A stretch of 48,800 nt of DNA from positions 1 to 48,800 of IMG/VR virus record IMGVR_UViG_3300031885_000027; one strand, given 5' to 3'. The DNA is from a virus. Below, one piece after another: positions 17,713 to 26,008 of the stretch. The position numbers and the translations under genes were made by a program. The notes beneath the pieces are model-generated. The model was not told the origin of the DNA and ran no database searches. It saw only the letters and a list, made by a program, of their open reading frames with translations. Position 1 is the stretch's first letter. The number at the start of each line of letters is the position of its first letter.

Positions 17713-18107
17713 TGCTGATAGAGCCAACCAGTGACCCAGTCTGGACGAAAAGAGCAAAGAAGCTCCAAGCATGGCTCCGGGAAGTTGGCCCGAAGTCGAG
17801 TGCGGAGATTCACCGTGAACGCAGAAAATGGATGTTGGGCAATGCCTCCGGGGTCGTAACCAACATCCTGGCCTACGCTGACGGGGTACTGATTCAGCAC
17901 ATCAACGGCAAGTGGTTCGCCATGCCAGTCACCTCAGCCGAGATCAACAAGGCGGCGATTGGTTCTCGAACTGTTCCGTCACCTGAGGAATGTCCGGCTG
18001 AATCCGTATCTGCCGGGGTCTCGTGTCCGGAACAATCCGAAGGTCGTCCAGAGCCGGACGAGGATGGTCTTGCCGACAAGCCTCATCCACCAGACTGTTC
18101 CACATGA
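17712..18107 (+). CDS. Small protein with winged-helix-like segment
   Basis: 131 residues, starting at the ATG that overlaps the J-domain gene's stop (TGATG). Residues about 10-75 (KKLQAWLREVGPKSSAEI, NILAYADGVLIQH, NGKWFA) have the layout of a small winged-helix domain. The last 55 residues are Pro/Glu/Ser-rich and run antisense through the 3' end of the convergent minus gene for 164 bases. Function is unknown. The coupling to the J-domain gene suggests a joint accessory unit. Confidence 0.6.
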   Translation: MLIEPTSDPVWTKRAKKLQAWLREVGPKSSAEIHRERRKWMLGNASGVVTNILAYADGVLIQHINGKWFAMPVTSAEINKAAIGSRTVPSPEECPAESVSAGVSCPEQSEGRPEPDEDGLADKPHPPDCST

Positions 18108-18456
18108 TCCGAGGGATCTCTACGGTACCGTTCTCCCAAGCCTGGACCTCGGGTAAGGTAACCCCAAGAAAGGCTGCTGTGTCCGCCTGGGTCTGCTTGA
18201 TAGCCTCCCGGATGAAGGCGAAGAACTGGCTGTAGGGGATCCCCCATCGTCCCAGAGTAGTGGCCGCCCTCAAGTAGGAGGCATCCTGAGCCGCTTGGGA
18301 GAAGTCCGATGGCCCAGCAGCCGACGAGATGCCCTGGAGCTGGGCCACAAAAGAGATGCCCGTTGTCCCCACAGGCATCAGGAGGTCAGCAATCACAGGG
18401 ATCCCAGCCCTCACGGGGTAGATGACCGTCCCTGGAGGCTTGGGCATTACCGGCAT
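17944..18456 (-). CDS. Protein with XRE-type helix-turn-helix
   Basis: 170 residues from the ATG at 18456, immediately after the upstream stop. An open frame extends back to 18555 but would overlap the upstream gene. Residues about 80-125 are a Cro/C1-type HTH: FIREAIKQTQADTAAFLGVT, VQAWENGTVEIP. The first 75 residues (VIADLLMPVGTTGISFVAQLQG) look like a beta-rich structural segment, not a typical repressor end. It could be a DNA-binding regulator or a virion protein that carries an HTH. The C-terminal 54 residues are encoded opposite the convergent plus-strand gene. Confidence 0.65.
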   Translation of the reverse strand: MPVMPKPPGTVIYPVRAGIPVIADLLMPVGTTGISFVAQLQGISSAAGPSDFSQAAQDASYLRAATTLGRWGIPYSQFFAFIREAIKQTQADTAAFLGVTLPEVQAWENGTVEIPRIMWNSLVDEACRQDHPRPALDDLRIVPDTRPRQIRIQPDIPQVTEQFENQSPPC

Positions 18457-18458
18457 CG

Positions 18459-19121
18459 CTAAGCCGATTCTACAAGAAGTTCCCACACTGTTCGACTTGG
18501 GCCTGCCGCTACAGGCGGTAGTGGTGCTTCCCTCGTGACTTCGGAGGTCCACCACCCTCGAATGGTGGGGGTGGCCGGAGCAAGGGTCCGCACCACAGCG
18601 TCCAGGATGGCATCGGCTTTCGACCTGATTGACCGTTCCCCCTCGACCCCCCGCTGAATATGGACTTCATGGGTCTCAAACAGGGGACTGGGCATGATTC
18701 CAAACTCAGGGATCAAGAGTCTGGGCGAACCCCCTATGATGAGGGTAACAGCTCCCCCTATACCAGTAGTTCCGACACCGGTTCCACCAGTGATCAGTAG
18801 GCTACCCCCGAATCCCCCTGGAAGTATGTCCCCGTTCCGGTTCGGCGTCTCAGGGTTATTGGCCAAGCCTAAGATGTCGTGCCAGTCACCCTGGCTCAGC
18901 ATCGGGGGTGTAGCCCTTACAGGCGGCCAACGATCTAGCTCCTCTCGTAGTGCAGCAAAGTGCTCCCGAGTCAGGGGGACGTCGGCCGCCCAACCGTGGC
19001 GGTGAGGAGAGGCGATGGTTCCAGCATCATGTGCCCTCAGGGTCGAGAGGATCTCAGCATCCGTCTGGTCTTGGACTTGCCGAAGAAGGGTCTCTATCTG
19101 TTGCTCTAAGAGGTCCGGCAT
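18459..19121 (-). CDS. Unrecognised Gly-rich protein
   Basis: 220 residues. The N-terminal 80 residues are helical and acidic (LLEQQIETLLRQVQDQTDAEI, REHFAALREELDRW). The middle is a Gly/Thr/Ile-rich strand region (GGSLLITGGTGVGTTGIGG) followed by LIIGGSPRLLIPEFG. The end is basic, then Pro-rich. There is no membrane segment of normal hydrophobic length and no enzyme motif. It is tightly packed with its neighbours, three bases from the upstream gene's stop and three bases before the downstream ATG. Function is unknown. Confidence 0.6.
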   Translation of the reverse strand: MPDLLEQQIETLLRQVQDQTDAEILSTLRAHDAGTIASPHRHGWAADVPLTREHFAALREELDRWPPVRATPPMLSQGDWHDILGLANNPETPNRNGDILPGGFGGSLLITGGTGVGTTGIGGAVTLIIGGSPRLLIPEFGIMPSPLFETHEVHIQRGVEGERSIRSKADAILDAVVRTLAPATPTIRGWWTSEVTREAPLPPVAAGPSRTVWELLVESA

Positions 19122-19124
19122 AAC

Positions 19125-19583
19125 TCAATTGAGAGTACGTCCCTGCTTCTTGGGGACAACTTGAAGTTTGGGCTTACTGTGATGCTCCGACTCGTAAGTG
19201 GGTAACCCAAGCCAGATAGCACATTCTTCAACGTTGTCTTCCTCGTCCACTTCATCCACCTGGTGAAGTGAGACCCCACATCCCCAAGTCTTGTCCTTGT
19301 AGAGCACTAGGTCGATAGCCCAAAATCCGTTGAAGGTGTCTGAAAACCACGTCCAGGTGGTCTGCCCATCCTCCTGGGGCTCGGGAGTAGGCCCCGAAGG
19401 ATGTAGACAGAACTGCGGGAGATTGCCCCGCATGGGGTCTTGGTAAGTGAAAACCCCACTCGGTTCCCAGTCCTCACCCTCCAACTGGCGTAAGTCACCC
19501 GATGCAATGACAAGGATCAGCTTCTCAGGGTAGAGGTTGGCCTGGAAGCTGACGAACCCCTCCATCCCTAGTTCGATGAGCAT
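19125..19583 (-). CDS. Unrecognised acidic protein
   Basis: 152 residues from the ATG at 19583. The frame is open back to an ATG at 19664, but the extra 27 residues are low-complexity Ser/Gly and coincide with an inverted repeat, so I take them as leader. Neither start has a good ribosome site. The protein is acidic and Trp-rich (GEDWEPSGVFTYQDP, TTWTWFSDTFNGFWAIDL, DEVDEEDNVEE). It resembles small single-domain phage proteins of unknown role. It is the first gene after the sheath. Confidence 0.55.
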   Translation of the reverse strand: MLIELGMEGFVSFQANLYPEKLILVIASGDLRQLEGEDWEPSGVFTYQDPMRGNLPQFCLHPSGPTPEPQEDGQTTWTWFSDTFNGFWAIDLVLYKDKTWGCGVSLHQVDEVDEEDNVEECAIWLGLPTYESEHHSKPKLQVVPKKQGRTLN

Positions 19584-19602
19584 AGAGAGGGATACTACAC
19601 CT

Positions 19603-19653
19603 CGGCCGTGACCCCATGAGCCGCCTTGAGATGGCGAGCTAGAGTCACGGCCG
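19603..19653. other. Inverted repeat after the sheath gene
   Basis: CGGCCGTGA at 19603-19611 pairs perfectly with TCACGGCCG at 19645-19653. A smaller nested stem in the loop (AGCCGCC/GGCGAGCT) forms an elaborate hairpin. It lies between the sheath stop and the next coding start. No T-run is attached, so a role in attenuation or mRNA processing is more likely than intrinsic termination. Confidence 0.45.
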
Positions 19654-19697
19654 TGTGCCCACATAGAAGACAGATTACGGTCTCTTCCATGTAGCCG

Positions 19698-19727
19698 AGC
19701 CTAAGCCCGAAACTACCAACCTGTCAA
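19698..19727 (-). promoter_or_regulatory. Weak sigma70-like promoter candidate
   Basis: A perfect TTGACA (19727-19722, minus strand) stands 18 bases from TAGGCT, which matches three of six positions of the -10 consensus. It lies in the 107-base gap between the sheath and the next minus-strand gene. The evidence is only the -35 match and the intergenic position. Confidence 0.25.
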
Positions 19728-19771
19728 TCTTCTTTTGTGGGCTAGCTCTCAAGTACCCGAAATGATTGAAT

Positions 19772-22700
19772 TTAGATCCTTGCCCGAACGTTGAACGTGC
19801 AGACAATATACAAAAGTGGGAAGACAGGCTGAAAATACGCCGTGAACAGAAGGACTGTAGGGTCATCCGGGCTCACGTCCGCCGAGATACCCGTGTAGGC
19901 CGACACGATCTCAGCCTGGACGAGCTGGTTGAAGAGCGAGGTCATGGTGACCTCGACTTCATTCGTCCTGGAGGCCAGGAACTTCGTTCCGATGAAGGCA
20001 TCCAGGACGATGCGGCTCTGCTGCTGGACATAGTCAGCGATCTGAGTAACCGTCGGGAGACGGGTCAGAACGTTGCTCATGTCCGTGGTGAGGCCCTGCC
20101 GGACCCGGATGACCGGGTCCAGGTCTTCCAGGATGGTGATGCCCGCCACTGCCGTCTGGTTGGCCTCCACAGGGTCCAGGATCCGGGGGAGCCGGGTGAA
20201 GCCCTGGAGGATCCTGCGGGTGTACGGGGTGGCAACGTCCACCGCCGGGCTCGTGACAGCACCCGCCAAGGCCGCAGCCAGGAAGGTACCATCGACAAGC
20301 TGCTCGTAGCTCTCACCCAGCTCGTTGTTGAGGGTCACAACAGCCGAGTCGGGGTAAACCGCGACCATGCGGTTCGAGAGCAGGGACTTGGCAATCGTCT
20401 GCGCGTTCGACGGGGAGGTGCCAGAGGCAAACCCGATGAAGCCCATACGCTCAGCCTGGTTCCTGATGTTGCTCTGTGTCTCGACGTGCTGGAGCAGGTA
20501 GGTGTAGACCTGGGTGCTCGTGGTCAGAGGCACCATGATGTCCGGCTTGACCTGACCCGCCAGCGGGATGGCAAGCTCCTGGATGGCCTGGATGAAGGAG
20601 GCATCCGACGCCTGGTTGGTGTTCGGCACCTTGAGTACCTGCTTGATACCCACCAAGACCGCCCCGTTCAGGATGGCGAGGTAGGCAGCCAGGGACACCC
20701 TGTTCTCAGCCGCAAGAGGACCGAAGTTCGCCTCGATGGTCTTGAACTGCTGGTACAGGTGAGCCGAGAAGTCCTGCTTCATGAAGAAGTAGGTGATGTA
20801 GTAGAAGTCACCGATTGCAGGCTCCAACCCACCTGGGTTGAAGGTACGGACCGTTGCCGTATCGTTGACTCCCACGTTCACCGTATCCGTCACGATGGTC
20901 TCGATACCAGGGACAGACAGGTACGGGATGGCTGGATTCACGTTCCAGGTCGTGGACACAGCCATCGTGAAGAAGCCTGCCGCCGTGTAGCTCCCCGTGG
21001 TGGCCGGGAGGATCGTGAACCGTAGACCCGTCCGAGCATCCGTGTAGGTCTGGCCCGGGGTACCCTCCCCATCGGAACCTGCCGTGGGGTTAGACGAGGA
21101 AACCGTGTAGTAGTCACGGGCATCCTCTCCATTGTCCCCGGAGGTACCCACCACAATCCCAGTTCCAGTGGTGCTGTTGAAGGCATCGGCCGAGCCAGTG
21201 GCGAAGGCCACAGACGAGGTTGCGGCACCCGTGGTGAGAGACTCGATGGTGACGTAGGTGGCTCCACTGATGGTCGAGGCGTAGGCAATTCCTGCTGCTT
21301 GGGCGCCTCCACCGAGACCCGTTGAAGTCAGGAACGTTGCCGTTGCATTCAGGGCATTGACCACTTCCTGAGCCGACACATTCGTAGCCCCTACCGAGTC
21401 ACCCTCGTTGAATCCGAGGATAGCAAGGGAGTTCGAGGCCAGGATGGTGATGCTGGAACCAGGGTTCGTGGTCTGGCTGGTGAGCCGAACCTTGTTCACG
21501 TTCGCCAGAGTCCCGACAGACGCCACTGTACTGAGCACAACAGCGTTGATGTCAGTGACGATCTGAGCTGCTGTCCGTGCCGCTCCAGCGGTCAGAGGGA
21601 TGACGTAGTCAATCCCGTCAATCCTGAGGTTGAGTTCGTCTGTGACCCCGAGGTCAATGGCGAAAGGACCAACCTCCGAACCCAGGATCGTCGCAGCCTT
21701 GTTGAGAGCGTTGGGGCTGCCCGAGGCCGACTGGAACGTGGAGAAGCCCAGAGTGCTTTCCACTGTGCCCTGACGGATCGATACTGCCGAGATGTGGTCA
21801 AATCCACCTGGCAGGGCACCTGGGGTAGAGTAGCTTCGGAGGACGAAAAACGCATCGCCACCAGCTCCACCAACCTGGACAAAGTTGGCCAGGTTGTTCG
21901 GAGCCGTTCCTAAGAACGTGGCATTGGCGTCGATGGCTGTGTTTATCGCCGCTGCGATGAACGTCAGGGTTTGTGCCCCGGCCGTGAGTGTGACGGTGAT
22001 GTCCACACCATCGATGGTCAGCTCCAAAACGTTATTTGGAGAGGCAGGGATCGTGATGCTCGACACCGCACAGGGCACGGGATCGCTGACCAAATGTCCT
22101 CGACGAGCCGTGTTGAGATTCGTCGTGACGGTGGCGCCGTTGAGGATAGTCCTCCACTGGTCAGAGTACGTCGTGTAGAACGAGTACGGCTGGGCTCCAC
22201 TGTTCGTGAATGCAGCGTTCTTGGCCGTGGCCGTTCCGAACGTGACCGTAACCGTCTCGTCCACCGGAGCCCCAGCACCCGTGTGGAACGCATCCGTGAT
22301 CTGCTCCACACCACGGGGCCACTGGACGATCTGGGAAAAACCCGTCTTCGCCCCGAACCGGATCTGCCGGAGGTTGGTCTGAGTCGAGGTGGCGAACACC
22401 TCGAACTGACCTGTACCCACCGCACCGGCAACCTTGTTGGTCAGGATGAAGGTGTCGTCCGAGATACGGCTGTACCAGAACGTGCAGTAGGCGTTGTAGT
22501 CCGGAGGAACAGGGTTCTTCAGCGTGACGGTCCGGGTCGAGGAATCCACCTCGATGACCTCCACCGCTGAACGGCCGAGTGCATCCCTGAGGGTTCTGCC
22601 CGTGAAGACCGTCACGAGATCCGGACGATTGGTGTTCAGACCAATCCGCTGGTTCGTGATGGCCAGGTACGTGGACTGCCCGAGGGGCGTGTCACGGCCG

Positions 22701-24067
22701 TTACCCGTCGTGGGTACTTCGGGAAGGATGAACTTGGTCGTAGAGACAACGGCAGGAACCACCGTCGTATCCACGTACCGAGGAGAGGCTGTGAGGAAAA
22801 TCTTGTCGTCTACCAGGGTCGGTAGAATCTGGGTGTCGTCGAACACCTCAGCTCCCGGCGACCGGAGAGTAGAGGCCACCGACACACTGGTTCCCCAGTG
22901 AACGATGGAGACATCCGGGCTCGGATTCGAGATCACGAAGTCCTGGTCCTGGATGTAGTCCGACCGGCCCGGGGAGAACCCGCACCGGACAACCGACGTG
23001 ACCTGCGTGTTGGGCAGGTAATCGAACGTGTCTTGCCAGGTGTTGAAGTAATACTGAATCGTGACAAGCGAACCCGGGGCCGGAGCCGTGGGCAGGGTCA
23101 CAATCCCGTTCGTACCGTCAACAGCCGTCGGGATGACCTGGAGGCCATTGACCTTGGCCACTACCTTGGAGGGATCCGTCGTGGTGATACCACCATCAGA
23201 GCCGTCCACGATGGGCCGCTGGAACACCCTGAAAGCCAGGTTGCGGTTCGTCGCAGTGTTGGGAGCAAAGCCGAGTGCCCCGTTTGCATTGCCGGTCCCC
23301 ATGTTGAGGGACGAGGCCGCAAAGAACCGGACATGCTTCAAGCCAGCGTTGTCCGTGAACACCTGAGTCGAGAGACCCGTGATCAAGGAAGCGTCGATGA
23401 TAGCCTTCAGGGCCGTGGCCGTGTAACCCGTGCTGGGGGGCAACGTAACCGTGGTCGTCACACCATCCACCGTGATGGTGAAGGTATCGGTCGTTCCAAC
23501 CGTGATGATGAAGTTCTCGGCCGCCGGAGTCGTGAGGATGGCCTGAGTGGTTGTAACCTGCTCGGAAACGTCATCCGTGATGATCGTGTCGGAACGGTGG
23601 AAGTAGTAGGTGCAACGGACGTCATCCCCGACCTGGGCAGGCACCTGAAGGATGACATAGCCATCCGAACCCTGGACCCCGCCAACGGCCACTGGAACGC
23701 CATTGATCGTGCAGGAAACAGCCCTGGAATCGTTGGTCACACGGCCGAAGCCCTGGCCGTCAACGATGGGATAGTTGCGGACACGGAACTTGGTCAGAAG
23801 ACCGTTCGCTGAGCCGAGAATCGGGTTGGCCGGATTCGTGTCATCCACTACGAACCGCTGGCTGTCATCCTCACGGACGATCTGCTGGTCCAGGTTCGAA
23901 CTTGAGCCACGAACCATCTCCAGGTCGAACTGCTCTAGCTGCTCTTGACCGACCCCGATTACGAACGGGATGCGGAGACCAGCGACCAGGTTGGCCGCAT
24001 TTGCCTCAGTCAGAGAGCGAGTGTAAACGCCCGGAGGCACGTATGTTACGAAAGGCCCTAAACTCAT
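19772..24067 (-). CDS. Tail sheath protein, oversized and decorated
   Basis: 1431 residues, more than twice the usual 400-700 for contractile sheaths. The N-terminus (FVTYVPPGVYTRSL) and the last 330 residues (PDIMVPLTTSTQVYTYLLQH, RMGFIGFASGTSPSNAQT, ILEDLDPVIRVRQGLTTDMSN, FIGTKFLASRTN) are clear sheath core. Between them lie added beta domains. Three or four copies resemble the flagellin/hook IN motif (about 185-267, 672-776, 800-887, half copy 888-960), with TITVDGVTTTVTL, LELTIDGVDITVTL and LNLRIDGIDYVIPL. Copies of a VxGxxGxVxL...YYF strand module lie at about 99-168, 285-352 and 502-543. GAGGA lies six bases before the ATG. The insertions probably decorate the tail surface. Confidence 0.93.
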   Translation of the reverse strand: MSLGPFVTYVPPGVYTRSLTEANAANLVAGLRIPFVIGVGQEQLEQFDLEMVRGSSSNLDQQIVREDDSQRFVVDDTNPANPILGSANGLLTKFRVRNYPIVDGQGFGRVTNDSRAVSCTINGVPVAVGGVQGSDGYVILQVPAQVGDDVRCTYYFHRSDTIITDDVSEQVTTTQAILTTPAAENFIITVGTTDTFTITVDGVTTTVTLPPSTGYTATALKAIIDASLITGLSTQVFTDNAGLKHVRFFAASSLNMGTGNANGALGFAPNTATNRNLAFRVFQRPIVDGSDGGITTTDPSKVVAKVNGLQVIPTAVDGTNGIVTLPTAPAPGSLVTIQYYFNTWQDTFDYLPNTQVTSVVRCGFSPGRSDYIQDQDFVISNPSPDVSIVHWGTSVSVASTLRSPGAEVFDDTQILPTLVDDKIFLTASPRYVDTTVVPAVVSTTKFILPEVPTTGNGRDTPLGQSTYLAITNQRIGLNTNRPDLVTVFTGRTLRDALGRSAVEVIEVDSSTRTVTLKNPVPPDYNAYCTFWYSRISDDTFILTNKVAGAVGTGQFEVFATSTQTNLRQIRFGAKTGFSQIVQWPRGVEQITDAFHTGAGAPVDETVTVTFGTATAKNAAFTNSGAQPYSFYTTYSDQWRTILNGATVTTNLNTARRGHLVSDPVPCAVSSITIPASPNNVLELTIDGVDITVTLTAGAQTLTFIAAAINTAIDANATFLGTAPNNLANFVQVGGAGGDAFFVLRSYSTPGALPGGFDHISAVSIRQGTVESTLGFSTFQSASGSPNALNKAATILGSEVGPFAIDLGVTDELNLRIDGIDYVIPLTAGAARTAAQIVTDINAVVLSTVASVGTLANVNKVRLTSQTTNPGSSITILASNSLAILGFNEGDSVGATNVSAQEVVNALNATATFLTSTGLGGGAQAAGIAYASTISGATYVTIESLTTGAATSSVAFATGSADAFNSTTGTGIVVGTSGDNGEDARDYYTVSSSNPTAGSDGEGTPGQTYTDARTGLRFTILPATTGSYTAAGFFTMAVSTTWNVNPAIPYLSVPGIETIVTDTVNVGVNDTATVRTFNPGGLEPAIGDFYYITYFFMKQDFSAHLYQQFKTIEANFGPLAAENRVSLAAYLAILNGAVLVGIKQVLKVPNTNQASDASFIQAIQELAIPLAGQVKPDIMVPLTTSTQVYTYLLQHVETQSNIRNQAERMGFIGFASGTSPSNAQTIAKSLLSNRMVAVYPDSAVVTLNNELGESYEQLVDGTFLAAALAGAVTSPAVDVATPYTRRILQGFTRLPRILDPVEANQTAVAGITILEDLDPVIRVRQGLTTDMSNVLTRLPTVTQIADYVQQQSRIVLDAFIGTKFLASRTNEVEVTMTSLFNQLVQAEIVSAYTGISADVSPDDPTVLLFTAYFQPVFPLLYIVCTFNVRARI
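21407..22054 (-). repeat. Tandem flagellin-hook-IN-like domains inside the sheath
   Basis: Two adjacent copies of about 90-105 residues (sheath residues 672-776 and 800-887). Each begins with a hydrophobic strand, the core (L)xLxIDGxDxxxxLTAGA, a helix with INxA, and ends in LGF. A third copy lies at 23267-23515 (residues 185-267). They are similar at protein level, not identical in DNA. Confidence 0.6.
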
Positions 24068-24329
24068 GGTATTCCTCGACTTTTCAGTGGTCTGTCTTTT
24101 GAATCTTCATCTAGGGGCGTTCATCTGGGATCTGGGTCTGGTTCTACATATCGGGGGTTACAAGTGGAATCGTGCGAAAAGCGTATCCGTACTGCTTGGA
24201 ATACCGCTTAGCCGACAATGGGCGACGTACACTGTTGTAGAGCGACCGCTAATCACCTCGGCCATCTTCTACCAACGACCAGGCCAAAGACGGATTATTG
24301 ATCCCCGTCAGACACAGCCTCCTCGACCC
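24068..24329 (-). other. 262-base gap upstream of the sheath, with protein-like remnants
   Basis: No confident gene is present. Continuing past the TGA of the upstream zinc-ribbon gene in the same frame gives two short protein-like pieces separated by TAG. The second contains RRPLSAKRYSKQYGYAF and ends with TAG near 24146. Another frame has a 35-codon ATG reading. The sheath ribosome site is at the low-coordinate end of the gap. I see no convincing promoter or tRNA. The gap could be a sheath leader, or the decayed end of a formerly longer gene. Confidence 0.4.
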
Positions 24330-24809
24330 TCAAACGGTCTTGATTCGCCTGCTTTCCGGCACTAGATTGGGAAATGGGGCCACGCGGAGCTGATGAGCCT
24401 GGTCTGCCTCCTCAGTCAGGCGGATTCTCGCCTCTTTCCGCTCAGGGGTCATCGCCTCGTACTCAACATACGTGTTGTCAGGGGCATGCTTGCGGATCAG
24501 GCCGTTGGTCTTGCCTCCCTGCCGGACCTTACGCTTGACCTGCTCACGATCTTGGATCTCTTGCCAACGGGCCTCGGCACTCATCCCTACTGCTACGTCC
24601 GCCGTAGGATAGTCGTGCTTGGTCACCCCCGAGTTCGCCTGGGCGGTACCAGGGGTAGTCGCAAAGTCGAACCCGAACCCCTGGCCATCCCAAAGTCTCG
24701 GGGCTTGGCCCTTGCAAGAAGGACAGGTGTGAGTTGAGTGCTCACCCATCTTCAGGTTTCGCTCGAAACGGACCTGGCACTCGATACAACTGAAGGTGAA
24801 CTTCGGCAT
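24330..24809 (-). CDS. FmdB-like zinc-ribbon protein
   Basis: 159 residues from the ATG that overlaps the upstream TGA (TGATG, 24811-24807). The N-terminus is a zinc ribbon of the FmdB type: C8-x2-C11 and C29-x2-C32 in MPKFTFSCIECQVRFE and HTCPSC. The rest is charged and helical (ARWQEIQDREQVKRKVRQGG) without motifs. A paralog with the same Cys spacing style is encoded at 45177-45596. The role is unknown. Small zinc-ribbon proteins near tail genes may be virion-assembly factors or late transcription factors. Confidence 0.75.
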   Translation of the reverse strand: MPKFTFSCIECQVRFERNLKMGEHSTHTCPSCKGQAPRLWDGQGFGFDFATTPGTAQANSGVTKHDYPTADVAVGMSAEARWQEIQDREQVKRKVRQGGKTNGLIRKHAPDNTYVEYEAMTPERKEARIRLTEEADQAHQLRVAPFPNLVPESRRIKTV

Positions 24810-26008
24810 CAACCGATCCGCTCAAAGAGATCATTCCGACCCACTATGGCGGGCCTGGTAGCAAAGAACAGGGAACCTACAGCCAAAGCCTCCTCCGGCT
24901 TGACCTGGGTGACCTTGCTGATTGTGAGCGGGAGCGGGATGTGAATCTCCCAGTCAGCACGTAACTGAATCGCCATCGAGGCCGTGTAGAAATACAAATC
25001 CCCCGTCTCGTCTGCCATTTCCTCGGCTTCCCCGCCCATCGAGATGTCCACAATCTCGATGCCCTCGAACTCCAAGAGGGGCTTCTTCTCACCCCACAGA
25101 TACATCACACAGAGGTCGGCTATCTCCTCCATCTGTGTGGTGTCCCGAGAGATCACGTCGAAGTCGAAGCTGACCTCGAATTTCCCACCATAGGCATTGG
25201 CCGTGTCCACACGGTCTTGGTAGACCACGACTGCAACCTTGTCTCCCGCTGCGGCCCTTTTCCCGAAAGCCAAAACCACCCCGGGTAAGGTCTTGAAGTC
25301 AGCCTGGTTCCACCTGAACGCTACAGGACCGATGGAAGGAACTGCATACCTGTAGTCCGCTGTGATCTTCGTACCGGAGGGGAACCGCACATTGAAGAGA
25401 ATTTCCCCCGTCTGATAGTTCACGGTGAAGTCTGTTCCCTCATTCAGGAGGAAATTACGGCCCTGCCAGATCCTCACGGTCTGACGGACAGGGATCTGCT
25501 GGAGCTGAGCTGTCGTCTCAAGGCCCGTGGTGATCTGTAAGAGGGGCTCGTCTATCTGTGTCAGGAGGGGGTCAATGACGAACGCCCCATCATCCTGGGC
25601 GTTCTCCGGAGCCTTCAGGATCTCCAGGTAGTAGACCCCAGGTAAGGTAGGGAACACGTCGTTGTTCGCCCTGACTGAATCCAGGTCTTCCTTCACCCAT
25701 TCCAGTGGGTACTTCGGCTCCCCCACGTAGGCCAGCATCACATGGCTCTGAACCGTCCCGATGAAGTTGTCCGCAGCTAGCTGGACCTTGTTGGCACTAG
25801 ACCCCTTGACCACAATTCCGTACTGGGGACGCTCCTCGAAGGCAAATTTATTCTGAATGTAAGGGACGATCTTGGCGTACAGGGGATGACGAGAGAAGCT
25901 GTCCTGGAGTTCCAAGATCAGTCGTCGCTTGAGAGCGCCTGTGAGGTAGTAGTAGATAGCGAGCCTCCTCTCTAATGACTCGCCGCTTTCAGCGTCAAGT
26001 AAACCCAA
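24809..26008 (-). CDS. Virion structural protein, neck/tail-completion-like
   Basis: 399 residues starting at TTG 26008. An in-frame TAG lies two codons upstream, so no longer start exists. The N-terminal region is helical (RRLAIYYYLTGALKRRLILELQDSF). The middle contains a beta module, DFTVNYQTGEILFNVRFPSGTKI...DYRY, like the strand modules in the sheath. A later segment contains VSFDFDVISRDTTQMEEIADL and LWGEKKPLLEF. It overlaps a small HTH gene by 37 bases. By gene order it lies between the neck-like genes and the sheath, which suggests a tail or neck component. Confidence 0.65.
   Translation of the reverse strand: MGLLDAESGESLERRLAIYYYLTGALKRRLILELQDSFSRHPLYAKIVPYIQNKFAFEERPQYGIVVKGSSANKVQLAADNFIGTVQSHVMLAYVGEPKYPLEWVKEDLDSVRANNDVFPTLPGVYYLEILKAPENAQDDGAFVIDPLLTQIDEPLLQITTGLETTAQLQQIPVRQTVRIWQGRNFLLNEGTDFTVNYQTGEILFNVRFPSGTKITADYRYAVPSIGPVAFRWNQADFKTLPGVVLAFGKRAAAGDKVAVVVYQDRVDTANAYGGKFEVSFDFDVISRDTTQMEEIADLCVMYLWGEKKPLLEFEGIEIVDISMGGEAEEMADETGDLYFYTASMAIQLRADWEIHIPLPLTISKVTQVKPEEALAVGSLFFATRPAIVGRNDLFERIG

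Noticed and set aside
19766-21025. Long plus-strand open frame (419 codons) opposite the sheath gene
   Set aside because: It is antisense to the strongly conserved sheath C-terminus, is Arg/Asp/Val/His-rich as expected from reverse codon patterns, and has no ribosome site.
22898-23812. Plus-strand open frame of 304 codons
   Set aside because: Antisense shadow of the sheath with the same skewed composition and no motif.
24068-24329. Possible tRNA in the sheath leader
   Set aside because: No T-arm consensus or seven-pair acceptor stem could be built on either strand.
24066-24365. Plus-strand frame of 99 codons across the sheath leader
   Set aside because: Antisense to surrounding genes, overlaps the sheath start, no ribosome site or motif.
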